Made by a program: the position numbers and the translations under genes
The notes under the pieces: model-generated
What the model saw: the letters and a program-made list of their open reading frames with translations, nothing else
Told to the model about the DNA's origin: nothing
The model's database searches: none
Shown: piece by piece, positions 6,379-14,648 of the stretch
Numbering within the stretch: the stretch's first letter is position 1
How the letters are laid out: each line of letters begins with the position of its first letter
Assembly (NCBI GenBank): GCA_964486215.1
Contig: CAZALI010000016.1
Coordinates: forward strand, 1 to 27,462
DNA from: RUG343 sp964486215
GTDB taxonomy: Bacteria; Bacillota_I; Bacilli_A; RF39; UBA660
Reading direction: 5' to 3'
Length of the DNA: 27,462 nucleotides

Positions 6379-7971
6379 TTATAGAGTTGGTAGTGCTCCA
6401 GCTCCTAATGGAGCACCTACTAAGTACCATCCTATTATTAGTAATATCCAAGCTACTGATATTAATAGGAAGTATGGCGTCACTAATTTTAATGACTCTC
6501 TAAGTGTATATGGCTTATTTTTATTTAAGTTATAAACATTTAAATATCCTATATATATAACAAATGAAGCTAAGAATGGCGTTACTCCATTAGTCATAGA
6601 CATACTACTTCTCATTACCGCTTGAGCAAATTCTGGAGTTATATTAGATTGCATAAACATTGGTACTACAATTGGTGAAAATATCATCCATTTAGAAGCA
6701 GCTCCTGTATAAAAAATATTTCCTATAGCTATAAATAGCATTGCTACAATAATTAAAACTATTCCACTTATGTTTAATTGCTCTAAAAGATTTGCTAGGT
6801 ATGTATTTAGTACCATACCAAAATTACTTTCTTTATATACAGCTATGAATTGACTAAAGATAAACATTAATAGTATTAAGCCACCAATATTTTTAAATTT
6901 ATCAGAAGCATTATTCCATAATTCTTTATCACTTTTTATATTTCTAGAACCTATACCATAAGCTATACCAGTTAAGATAAAGTATATAGCAACCATATAA
7001 GTAAAGCTCTGTTGGAAATAAGCTTTGTCTCCAAAGATTTGGTCTACATAAGCTTTAGCATTTGAATCAAGTAACATACCAGAAGAAGGCAATCCTGGGA
7101 TAAGTGAATATATGTATAGTAATAGTAATAATATACTTACAATTAAAGCATGTCTTAAGCCTCTCTTTTCATTCTTTTCACGTTCCAATTTCTTTTGTTC
7201 TTCTTCTTCGTAATTAATAACACGATATTGTTCTGTTTTTGATTCATCTTCTTCTCTTTTATAATGACCTATTTTATCAACCATTATTTTCTCTATTATT
7301 ATTGTACCTATAATAGAAATAATAATGGTAGAAATAACTATAAATATTAAGTTTGAAGATAAAGCTACGTGGTAGTTAGAATCTATTAACCTAGCAGCAT
7401 TTTCTGTATAATCTCGTAGAGCTATATCTGTTGATCCTACAAAGATAGATATACCATAACCAAAAGCTACTCCACAGAATGTAGTTACGATACCTAGTAT
7501 TGGGTTACGTCCATTAATGAAATATATCAATGCGACTAGTGGTATTAAAATAGTATAACCAACTTCATTTATTAACGATGACATTATAGCTATAAAGATA
7601 ACCAAGAATGTTAATAACCAGTTAGGCATTTTCTTAATATATTTCTTTGAAAAAGTTTCTATTAAACCAGAACCTTCAGCTATAGCTAATCCTATTAATG
7701 ATACTAATAATGTTCCTAAGGGCGCAAAACTTAAGAAGTTAGTCATTGCATTGGAAAATATAAACTTAATTCCTTTTACAGAACATAAATTTTCAATTGC
7801 TATTAATGTTGGTTCTAGTTCATTAGTGTTAGTATTTATACTTTTATAAGTGGCCTGCATTTCAAATAGCGATGCTATTCCGCTTAAAATAACTATAAAA
7901 ATAGTCAAAAACATAAATACAGTTACTGGATGGAAATAGAATTTTTTTAATTTTAATTTCTTTTTGTCCAT
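6379..7971 (-). CDS. AbgT-family membrane transporter
   Basis: The family contains E. coli AbgT (p-aminobenzoyl-glutamate uptake) and MtrF/YdaH, reported as sulfonamide and antimetabolite exporters. The 530-residue product has the usual length and many hydrophobic helices. It starts with a basic cytoplasmic segment MDKKKLKLKKFYFHPVTVFMF. Family signatures include EGSGLIETFSKKYIKKMP, NEVGYTILIPLVALIY, GRNPILGIVTTFCGVAFGYG, FVGSTDIALRDYTENAA, FYTGAASKWMIFSPI and the C-terminal GAPLGAGALP. A charged cytoplasmic loop lies near residues 235-270. The ATG is one base after the DUF951 stop, making it the last gene of the parAB operon. Substrate and direction cannot be told from sequence. Confidence 0.9.
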   Translation of the reverse strand: MDKKKLKLKKFYFHPVTVFMFLTIFIVILSGIASLFEMQATYKSINTNTNELEPTLIAIENLCSVKGIKFIFSNAMTNFLSFAPLGTLLVSLIGLAIAEGSGLIETFSKKYIKKMPNWLLTFLVIFIAIMSSLINEVGYTILIPLVALIYFINGRNPILGIVTTFCGVAFGYGISIFVGSTDIALRDYTENAARLIDSNYHVALSSNLIFIVISTIIISIIGTIIIEKIMVDKIGHYKREEDESKTEQYRVINYEEEEQKKLEREKNEKRGLRHALIVSILLLLLYIYSLIPGLPSSGMLLDSNAKAYVDQIFGDKAYFQQSFTYMVAIYFILTGIAYGIGSRNIKSDKELWNNASDKFKNIGGLILLMFIFSQFIAVYKESNFGMVLNTYLANLLEQLNISGIVLIIVAMLFIAIGNIFYTGAASKWMIFSPIVVPMFMQSNITPEFAQAVMRSSMSMTNGVTPFLASFVIYIGYLNVYNLNKNKPYTLRESLKLVTPYFLLISVAWILLIIGWYLVGAPLGAGALPTL

Positions 7972-7972
7972 A

Positions 7973-8167
7973 TTATTCTTCTCCCACTATTCTTTTTACT
8001 TTTTTGTTAAATTCTATTCTGGGTAGTAATACTGTTCTACCACAATTAACACATTTTATTTTTATATCAGCACCTACTCTAACTATTTCCCATAAATTAG
8101 TTCCACATGGATGTTGTTTTTTCATTATTACTTTTGTACCTATATCATACTTTAAATTATTTTCCAT
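7973..8167 (-). CDS. DUF951 family zinc-ribbon-like small protein (YyzM-like)
   Basis: I choose the ATG at 8167 (64 residues) because GAGGTG lies just before it; a TTG at 8179 would put that ribosome site inside the gene. The product contains KKQHPCGTNLWEIVRVGADI and IKCVNCGRTVLLPR, the DUF951 hallmark. Its Cys of HPCG and CxxC could bind zinc. Function is unknown, but the gene is commonly found near ychF and parB in Bacilli, as here. It overlaps the end of mscS by 11 bases, implying coupling. Confidence 0.9.
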   Translation of the reverse strand: MENNLKYDIGTKVIMKKQHPCGTNLWEIVRVGADIKIKCVNCGRTVLLPRIEFNKKVKRIVGEE

Positions 8168-8960
8168 TGTGCACCTCAATTTGATTATAAGGTATATTTA
8201 TTTTGTTTTCTTTAAAATATGTTCTTATTTGCTTTCTTAAATATCTTTCTGTTTCAAAGTGTTTAGCTGGTTTTACTGGTACTACTATTCTATATACTAC
8301 AGCTGAGTCAGCTAATTCATTTATACCTAATATATCTAAGCTTCCAGTAGCATTAGGAATATCAGTTAATTCTTCTTTCATTTTATTTAATACTTTTTCT
8401 ATCTTTTCTGAATCTTCTTCATATGGTGTTGATACATCAATAACAGCTAAAGTATCATTTAGAGAATAATTTATTAACTTAGTTATACTATGATTAGCTA
8501 CTATATATGTGGCTCCAGCATAATTTCTTATCTTTGTTGTTTTTAATCCTACTGCAGTTACTGTTCCAATGAAGTCATCTATTTGAATAGTATCTCCTAC
8601 TTCATATTGGTCTTCTGCAATAATTGAAACTCCAGCTATAATATCTTTAGCTAAATCTTGAAAAGCTAAACCTATAATAGCTCCTGTTACTCCTAATCCG
8701 GCTACTAGTGAAGTAACATTAACTCCCCAGTTTGCTAGAATAGCTAATAAGATAATAATTAATATTACATACTTTATAATATTTAATATCATTGATCTTA
8801 TTGTCGTTATTTTAGGATTTTCTTTTTTATTTTTAACTCTTTTGTTTATAATCTTAATAATTATTCCTTTAAAGAAGTTATAGATAATTATTCCAATTAA
8901 GATATAAATAATAGTTTTAAATCCTAAAATCATATATTTGCTATTTAGAATTTCTTCCAT
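8157..8960 (-). CDS. mscS: Small-conductance mechanosensitive channel, MscS family
   Basis: MscS channels open on membrane tension and release solutes during hypo-osmotic shock. The 267-residue product has three predicted membrane segments: near residues 10-35, 60-80, and the pore-lining helix AGLGVTGAIIGLAFQDLAKDIIAGV near 88-112. The soluble beta domain follows with EDQYEVGDTIQIDDFIGTV and TTKIRNYAGATYIVANHSI, matching the family pattern GDxIxxxxxxGxV and PN. The ATG overlaps the parB stop as TAATG. Linkage of mscS to parB is known in Bacilli. Confidence 0.95.
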   Translation of the reverse strand: MEEILNSKYMILGFKTIIYILIGIIIYNFFKGIIIKIINKRVKNKKENPKITTIRSMILNIIKYVILIIILLAILANWGVNVTSLVAGLGVTGAIIGLAFQDLAKDIIAGVSIIAEDQYEVGDTIQIDDFIGTVTAVGLKTTKIRNYAGATYIVANHSITKLINYSLNDTLAVIDVSTPYEEDSEKIEKVLNKMKEELTDIPNATGSLDILGINELADSAVVYRIVVPVKPAKHFETERYLRKQIRTYFKENKINIPYNQIEVHNGK

Positions 8961-9844
8961 TACATATCACTCTCATTTATATTCATTATTTCTAATAATC
9001 TATTTAAATCATTATTATTAACAAAACTAATTTCTAATTTATTATTCTTTATTCTTACTTTTGTTCCTAACTTTTCACATAAACTTTCTTCTAGATATTT
9101 ATATTCGTTATTTGATGTTTTTTTAGTAATTTTATGTTTCTTTTCGTATGTTTTATTTGTTGTTAAATCTTCTAATTCATGAACGCTAACTTTATCATTA
9201 ATTATTTTATTAGCTAGTTCTCTCTGTTGTTCTTCACTTTCTAATTTGCTTAGTACTCTAGCATGAGCCATACTTATCTTTTTGTCTTCAATGTCTTTTT
9301 GAATATCTATTGGTAATGTTAATAGGCCTAACATGTTAGTAATATGAGATCTACTCTTACCTAATCTTTTAGCTAACTCTTCTTGAGTTAATTGAAGATT
9401 ATCTTGAAGCTTTTTATAAGCCGTAGCTTCTTCGATAGCATTTAAGTCTTCTCTTTGAAGATTCTCAAGTAAAGCTATTTCCATCATTTCTTGATCATTA
9501 AAATTCCTAACAATAGCTGGTATTTCATTTAGTCCTGCTATACGTGATGCTTTTACTCTTCTTTCTCCAGCTATTATTTCATAACCTTTTATACTTTTCT
9601 TTACAATTATAGGTTGAAATACCCCATGTTCTTTAATTGAAGCTGCTAATTCATTTAAAGCTTCTTCATTAAAATCTTTACGTGGCTGATATGGATTAAC
9701 ATGTAATTCATTTAATGGTATTTTTACTATTGATTCTTTTGGTGTTTCTATTAAGATTTTTTCTTCTACCTTATTATAATTTAGAGGCTCATTATTAAAT
9801 AATTCTTCTAATCCTCTACCTAATGCTCTTTTTTCATTTTCCAT
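8960..9844 (-). CDS. parB: Chromosome partition protein ParB (Spo0J), CTPase clamp binding parS
   Basis: ParB binds parS, loads as a CTP-dependent sliding clamp, and recruits SMC and ParA. I prefer ATG at 9844 (294 residues) over TTG at 9853, which is too close to the ribosome site GGAAGTGA. The N-terminus RALGRGLEELF resembles the ParA-stimulating arm of ParB. The CTP-binding domain has NPYQPRKDF, GERRVKASRIAG and ENLQREDLN. The helix-turn-helix reads LAKRLGKSRSHITNMLGLL; Arg in GKSRS is the residue typical of parS-specific ParB as opposed to Noc. A C-terminal dimerisation domain ends near MNINESDM. It overlaps parA by 11 bases. Confidence 0.95.
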   Translation of the reverse strand: MENEKRALGRGLEELFNNEPLNYNKVEEKILIETPKESIVKIPLNELHVNPYQPRKDFNEEALNELAASIKEHGVFQPIIVKKSIKGYEIIAGERRVKASRIAGLNEIPAIVRNFNDQEMMEIALLENLQREDLNAIEEATAYKKLQDNLQLTQEELAKRLGKSRSHITNMLGLLTLPIDIQKDIEDKKISMAHARVLSKLESEEQQRELANKIINDKVSVHELEDLTTNKTYEKKHKITKKTSNNEYKYLEESLCEKLGTKVRIKNNKLEISFVNNNDLNRLLEIMNINESDM

Positions 9845-10619
9845 TTCTAGCAATCACTTCCTTAGCTAAATTTACATATGCTTCTGCTCCTCTACAATTT
9901 GGAGCATAAGCTATTATTGGTTCTCCGTGTGATGGAGCTTCTGTTAGTTTTACTAATCTAGGAATAATAGTATTATATACTTTTTCTTTAAAGAACTTTC
10001 TTATTTCTTCCACTACTTCAATTCCTAAATTAGTACGAGAATCTAACATAGTTAGTAAAACTCCTTCTATATTTAAAGTAGGATTTAAATTTTGTTGAGC
10101 TAACATAATTGTTCTTAATAATTGTGTTATTCCTTCTAGAGCAAAGAATTCACATTGTACTGGTATTATTACTGAATTAGATGCAGTTAGAGCATTGGTT
10201 GTTATTACTCCTAAAGATGGTGGACAATCAATAATAATATAATCATAATTATCTATTTCTGGTTCAAGATATTTTTTTAATTGTTCACTCTTTGAAAAAT
10301 TGTTTTCATCTTTAGACTTAATTATATATTCTGTATCTATTCCAGCTAGATTGATTGTTGCTGGTATTACTGATAAATTATTATGTTTTGTTTTTACTAT
10401 AGCTTCATTAATGTTACATTGTCCTATCAAAACATCATACATACTTTTATCTATATCACCTTTATTAATGCCTACTCCTGTAGTAGCATTTCCTTGAGGA
10501 TCTAAGTCTATTAATAGAACTTTTTTGCCTAATGCAGCTAGTGATGCAGAAAGATTAATACTTGTCGTTGTCTTTCCTACTCCACCTTTTTGATTTACTA
10601 AAGATATAACCTTTCCCAT
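9834..10619 (-). CDS. parA: Chromosome partition ATPase ParA (Soj)
   Basis: ParA is a deviant-Walker ATPase that binds DNA non-specifically, helps origin segregation and, in Bacillus, controls DnaA. The 261-residue product has the deviant Walker A QKGGVGKTTTSINLSASLA at residues 10-28, Walker A' LIDLDPQGNATTG, and the Walker B strand YIIIDCPPSLGVIT. It ends in ERIARNGK-like sequence (KEVIARNGK). It is the first gene of its operon behind its own promoter, 78 bases after the noc terminator region. The ParA-parB-mscS order follows the Bacillus arrangement. Confidence 0.97.
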   Translation of the reverse strand: MGKVISLVNQKGGVGKTTTSINLSASLAALGKKVLLIDLDPQGNATTGVGINKGDIDKSMYDVLIGQCNINEAIVKTKHNNLSVIPATINLAGIDTEYIIKSKDENNFSKSEQLKKYLEPEIDNYDYIIIDCPPSLGVITTNALTASNSVIIPVQCEFFALEGITQLLRTIMLAQQNLNPTLNIEGVLLTMLDSRTNLGIEVVEEIRKFFKEKVYNTIIPRLVKLTEAPSHGEPIIAYAPNCRGAEAYVNLAKEVIARNGK

Positions 10620-10648
10620 AAGATCACCCCACCTATTTGCTATTTAAT

Positions 10649-10677
10649 ATTGTATCAAATAAGTGGTTTTTTTTAAA
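10649..10677 (-). promoter_or_regulatory. Promoter of the parA-parB-mscS unit
   Basis: Minus strand: TTTAAA (10677-10672), 17-base spacer, TACAAT (10654-10649), with TGA before the -10 giving an extended element. It sits between the noc terminator and parA. The ribosome site GGGGTGAT precedes the parA ATG. Confidence 0.55.
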
Positions 10678-10686
10678 CATATTTAG

Positions 10687-10713
10687 AAAAAAAAGTAGAA
10701 TATTTATTCTACT
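10687..10713 (-). terminator. Intrinsic terminator after noc
   Basis: Minus-strand arms AGTAGAATA and TATTCTACT pair around a two-base loop and run into eight T residues. The noc stop codon TAG is part of the first arm. Confidence 0.9.
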
Positions 10714-12064
10714 GTTTTTCTATCTTTATTATTAATTGATAATTTTTTTCAAAATCCATTTCATCTAGTGAGATATTTAATCCTTGTGATTTTAATTTTT
10801 CTATCAATTCTTTTATTTGTTGTTTTCCTTCTACTCCTGTGATATTAGCATTTTCAGTATTATTCAATTCATTTATTGTATCTGATACTGAAGTGTCTGA
10901 ATTAGATATAGTTGTGACTGAAGATGGTAAATTTATGTTGATTAAGTCTGTGTTTTTGAAATAATCTTCTGTTGATTTTTCTGGTGATGTGTCTTCTTCT
11001 TCATTCTTTACTATGGCTTCACCAGCAGTAATAAATGGTTTGCTTTCTTCGTCTTCTGATTCTTCTTTTAATGGTGTTGGTGTTTGAATATTAAGTAAAC
11101 TATCTAGTGAAGAATTTGATTTATCATCAAAGCCTGTACTTATATCTTGTGTTTCCTCTTTTTCTTTAGCTATATCTACTACAGGTTGTGATTCTTCTGA
11201 CTTTTCCTCTTCTGGAGGATTTTCTTCTTCTTTATCAACATCAGCATAATTTGGTATTGTTTCATCTGTTGGTGTTCCTTCTGGAGAAATAATCTTTATT
11301 TTTCCATAATCATCTTCTGGTTCTTTAATTTCTGTTGTTGGTTCTAATGGAGCTGTATTTATGAAGTTCCCAATTCCAGCTTTTTCTTCTGGCTCTTCTG
11401 GGACAAATACTTTTCCTTCTTCATTACCTTCTTTATTTGGTTGCATTTTTCCTATTTCCTCTTCTAGTAATCTAACACTCATTTTATTATCTATTACTTT
11501 CTTTAACATATCTTGTTGTTCTTTTGGATCATCTAGTTTTAATAATGTTCTAGCATGTTTTTCTGATATCTGTTCTTTTAATAAAGCTTCTTGAACACTA
11601 TCAGATAATTGTAATAGACGAAGTTTGTTTGCTACGGAAGATTGTGATTTACCCATAGTTTTAGCTAGATCTTCTTGAGTCATTTCATCTAACTCTAATA
11701 TTTTTTGATATGTTCTTGCTTCTTCTATTGGATTTAAATTCTTTCTTTGTAAGTTTTCTAGTAAAGCTACTTTAGATGCTTCTTTATCATTTAGGTTTCT
11801 TATAATAGCAGGTATTTTTGTTAATCCAGCTAGGGCTGATGCTTTATATCGTCTTTCTCCAGCTATTATTTCATATTTTCCATCTATACTTCTAACTATT
11901 ATTGGTTGAATAACTCCGTGTTCTTTGATAGATACAGCTAATTCTTTTAGTGCTTTTTCATCAAAGACTTCTCTTGGTTGAAATCTATTAGGAATTATAT
12001 CATCTAAGTATAGTTCAACTATTTCAGCTTTTTCTTCTTGATTTTCTTCTTTCACACTATTCAC
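10709..12064 (-). CDS. noc: Nucleoid occlusion factor Noc with long acidic linker
   Basis: Noc is a ParB-family CTPase that binds its own palindromic sites and blocks division over the nucleoid. Position between rsmG and parA, and the C-terminal end LKSQGLNISLDEMDFEKNYQ, match Bacillus Noc. The CTP-binding domain has NRFQPREVF, GERRYKASALAG and ENLQRKNLN. The helix-turn-helix reads TMGKSQSSVANKLRLLQL; Gln and Lys at the two key positions are Noc-type. The protein is 451 residues against about 283 in B. subtilis. The excess is a Glu/Pro/Ser/Thr-rich segment at about 215-405. The N-terminus MNSVKEENQEEKAEIVE lacks the amphipathic membrane helix. The start is GTG at 12064 or 12055; a stop codon two codons upstream excludes a longer form. 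Confidence 0.93.
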   Translation of the reverse strand: MNSVKEENQEEKAEIVELYLDDIIPNRFQPREVFDEKALKELAVSIKEHGVIQPIIVRSIDGKYEIIAGERRYKASALAGLTKIPAIIRNLNDKEASKVALLENLQRKNLNPIEEARTYQKILELDEMTQEDLAKTMGKSQSSVANKLRLLQLSDSVQEALLKEQISEKHARTLLKLDDPKEQQDMLKKVIDNKMSVRLLEEEIGKMQPNKEGNEEGKVFVPEEPEEKAGIGNFINTAPLEPTTEIKEPEDDYGKIKIISPEGTPTDETIPNYADVDKEEENPPEEEKSEESQPVVDIAKEKEETQDISTGFDDKSNSSLDSLLNIQTPTPLKEESEDEESKPFITAGEAIVKNEEEDTSPEKSTEDYFKNTDLININLPSSVTTISNSDTSVSDTINELNNTENANITGVEGKQQIKELIEKLKSQGLNISLDEMDFEKNYQLIIKIEKQ

Positions 12065-12090
12065 CCACTATTCTATTACTCTACGTTATC

Positions 12091-12119
12091 ATTATATACT
12101 ACTTAGTGCTTATTTTCAA
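12091..12119 (-). promoter_or_regulatory. Promoter of noc
   Basis: Minus strand: TTGAAA (12119-12114), exactly 17 bases, TATAAT (12096-12091). This is one of the best promoters in the window and makes noc a single-gene unit between the rsmG and noc terminators. Confidence 0.75.
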
Positions 12120-12120
12120 T

Positions 12121-12143
12121 AAAAAATAGCTTTATCAGCTATT
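12121..12143 (-). terminator. Intrinsic terminator overlapping the rsmG stop
   Basis: Minus-strand arms AATAGCT and AGCTATT around a five-base loop are followed by T residues. The first arm is coding sequence for the last two rsmG residues plus the first base of its TGA stop. Confidence 0.85.
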
Positions 12144-12770
12144 CTTTACTACTACTAAACTTCTTTTACTTTCTTCTTTTGGTAAAAGAAATTTATTTAT
12201 ATCTATAATTTTATAATTTTTATTTATTCTATCTTGTACTTCTTTGGTTAACTCTGTATCTATATCACCTTTCATAGCGATTAACTCACCATCTTTATTT
12301 AATAGATGCATTGTATAGTCTAGTAACTTTTCTATATTAGCGACTGCTCTAGCTGTGACTACGTCAAATTTATTATGATATTCTTCAGCTCTTATATGAA
12401 TAGCTTCAATATCTTTTAGATTTAACTCTCTTATTACTTTGTTTAAGAAGTTTACTTTCTTTTCTCTAGCATCTATTAATACTACTTTTAAGTTTGGATA
12501 GAATATTTTTAATACTATACCAGGAAATCCTGCTCCTGTACCTACATCACATAGTGTTTGTACTTTATTTAAGTCTATTATCTTAGTAATAGTTAGAGAA
12601 TCATAGAAGTGCTTTAAATATACTTCTTCTTTTTCTGTTATTCTTGTTAAATTTGTTTTATTATTTTCTTCTATTAGTAAATTATAATACTTTTCTAATA
12701 AACTTAATTCTTGTTCTGTAGGTATGATATTTAATTTCTTTAATTCTTCAATGAATTCACTATTTGTCAT
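12135..12770 (-). CDS. rsmG: 16S rRNA m7G527 methyltransferase RsmG (GidB)
   Basis: RsmG methylates N7 of G527 in 16S rRNA using S-adenosylmethionine. The 211-residue product has the SAM-binding motif LCDVGTGAGFPGIVLKI near residues 88-104. The following VVLIDAREKKVNFLNKVI and FDVVTARAVANIEKLLDY are also typical of the family. It overlaps the 3' end of mnmG by 11 bases and has a GGAG ribosome site inside mnmG. MnmE-MnmG-RsmG is a conserved origin-proximal operon. The stop is TGA, supporting the standard code. Confidence 0.96.
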   Translation of the reverse strand: MTNSEFIEELKKLNIIPTEQELSLLEKYYNLLIEENNKTNLTRITEKEEVYLKHFYDSLTITKIIDLNKVQTLCDVGTGAGFPGIVLKIFYPNLKVVLIDAREKKVNFLNKVIRELNLKDIEAIHIRAEEYHNKFDVVTARAVANIEKLLDYTMHLLNKDGELIAMKGDIDTELTKEVQDRINKNYKIIDINKFLLPKEESKRSLVVVKNS

Positions 12771-14640
12771 TATTATTTCTCCTTAGATATACCATAAGTA
12801 TAGATATATCTGCTGGATTTACTCCACTTATTCTTGTTGCTTGACCTATTGTTGTTGGAGAGACCTTCATTAACTTTTCTTTAGCTTCACTTGCTAGATT
12901 TGGTATTTCTTTGTAATTGATGTTTTCTGGTATCTTTTTATCTTCTAGAGCTAACATTTTGTCTGCTTCTTTAGTAGCTTTCTTTATATAACCTTCATAT
13001 TTTGTTTCTATTTCTATTTCTTCTATTACTTCTCTGTCTTTTGGTACTTCTATATATTTATCTAAATCTACTAAGTTTACTTCTGGTCTCTTTAATAATT
13101 CATATAGAGAAATTCCTTCTTTTAATGGATTAGTACCTAACTTTTCTAGAAATTCATTTGTTTCTTTCTTTGGAGTTATTCTTGTTTCTTTTAATAGTTT
13201 TAATGTCTTTTTAATAGAATTTTTCTTTTTAGCGAATTTTTTATATTTTTTATCATCTATTAATCCTATTTCATGTCCATATTCTCTTAATCTTAAGTCT
13301 GCATTATCACTTCTTAGTAATAATCTATATTCTGCACGAGAAGTTAATAATCTATATGGATCTTTTACTCCTTTTGTGACTAAGTCATCTATTAATACTC
13401 CAATATATGCTTCATTTCTATTTAATATTAATGGTTCTTTATTATCTATCTTTCTAACAGCATTTATACCAGCTATTATTCCTTGACCAGCAGCTTCTTC
13501 ATAACCACTTGTTCCATTTATTTGACCAGCTGTGAATAAGTTTTCAATTACTTTGGTCTCTAATGATCTTTTTAATTGTTTTGGATCTATAGCATCATAC
13601 TCTATGGCATAAGCGTATCTTAGTATTTCAGCTTGTTCTAATCCTTTTAGAGAATGAACCATTTGTTCCTGAACATATTCTGGCATACTTGTAGAAAAGC
13701 CTTGAATATAAATAGTATTTCCATATGTAGGATCATCTTCTATTTTACTTTCTGGTTCTAGAAATAATTGATGTCTTTCTTTATCAGCAAATTTAACTAT
13801 TTTATCTTCTATTGATGGACAATATCTTGGACCTACTCCTGTTACATATCCTCCATACATACTTGATTCTTTTAAGTGTGCTTTTATTATTTCATGTGTT
13901 TCTGGACTAGTATAGATTAAATGACATGGCTCTTGATTTTTATAATCATAAAAGGCTTTATTATCATAAGAGAATGTTAATTCATGATCATCACCTAATT
14001 CTAGCTTAGTCTTATCATAGTCTATTGAATGCTTTTCTATTCTAGGTGGTGTTCCTGTTTTTAGTCTTAAGATAGTAAATCCTAATTTAGCTAATTCATC
14101 TGATAAGTGATTAGATCTTCTTTCTCCATGTGGGCCTCCTGGTGTCTTTTTAGATCCTCTTAGTATTACACCTTTTAAATATGTACCTGTTGTTAATACT
14201 ACTGCTTGTGAAGATATTTTTTCTCCATCTTCTAAGACTACTCCAGCTACTTTTTTATCTTTTACTATTAAGTTTTCTACTAAACTTTCTTTTACATCTA
14301 GATTCTTAGTATTTTTAATGGTTTTTTGCATCTCTCTTGGATAAATATGTTTATCTTCTTGAGCTCTTAGAGCTTGTACTGCTGGGCCTTTTTTAGTATT
14401 TAACATTTTTATTTGAAGACAACCTTTATCAGCATTTCTACCCATTTCTCCACCTAGGGCATCTATTTCACGGACTACTGTTCCTTTAGCTGGTCCTCCT
14501 ATTGATGGATTACAAGGCATATCAGCTATATTATTAATATTACCTGTGACTAAAAGTGTCTTTTTATTTAATCTAGCGGAAGCTAGGGCTGCTTCACATC
14601 CAGCATGTCCTCCACCTACTACTATAACGTCATAAGTCAT
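12760..14640 (-). CDS. mnmG: tRNA uridine-34 carboxymethylaminomethyl-modification enzyme MnmG (GidA)
   Basis: MnmG is the FAD-binding partner of MnmE. Together they install the cmnm5 or nm5 group on U34 of tRNAs reading split codon boxes. The 626 residues match the usual length. The N-terminal dinucleotide-binding motif is VVGGGHAGCEAALASARL (residues 7-24). Family signatures include MPCNPSIGGPAKG, LKTGTPPRI, the Cys in GPRYCPSIEDKI, and TAGQINGTSGYEEAAGQG. The C-terminal helical domain that contacts MnmE and tRNA is complete, ending PADISILMVYLRR. It lies eight bases after the mnmE stop. Confidence 0.98.
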   Translation of the reverse strand: MTYDVIVVGGGHAGCEAALASARLNKKTLLVTGNINNIADMPCNPSIGGPAKGTVVREIDALGGEMGRNADKGCLQIKMLNTKKGPAVQALRAQEDKHIYPREMQKTIKNTKNLDVKESLVENLIVKDKKVAGVVLEDGEKISSQAVVLTTGTYLKGVILRGSKKTPGGPHGERRSNHLSDELAKLGFTILRLKTGTPPRIEKHSIDYDKTKLELGDDHELTFSYDNKAFYDYKNQEPCHLIYTSPETHEIIKAHLKESSMYGGYVTGVGPRYCPSIEDKIVKFADKERHQLFLEPESKIEDDPTYGNTIYIQGFSTSMPEYVQEQMVHSLKGLEQAEILRYAYAIEYDAIDPKQLKRSLETKVIENLFTAGQINGTSGYEEAAGQGIIAGINAVRKIDNKEPLILNRNEAYIGVLIDDLVTKGVKDPYRLLTSRAEYRLLLRSDNADLRLREYGHEIGLIDDKKYKKFAKKKNSIKKTLKLLKETRITPKKETNEFLEKLGTNPLKEGISLYELLKRPEVNLVDLDKYIEVPKDREVIEEIEIETKYEGYIKKATKEADKMLALEDKKIPENINYKEIPNLASEAKEKLMKVSPTTIGQATRISGVNPADISILMVYLRRNNNDK

Positions 14641-14648
14641 TTTCTCAT

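Noticed and set aside
7185..7200. TTTCACGTTCCA as a parS-like site in the transporter gene
   Set aside because: Only one half-site matches; the other half is not complementary.
10950..11420. Acidic Noc linker as a separate gene or fused domain
   Set aside because: The frame is continuous from the DNA-binding domain to the Noc C-terminal domain, with no internal start signals or known domain motif; it looks like disordered low-complexity sequence.
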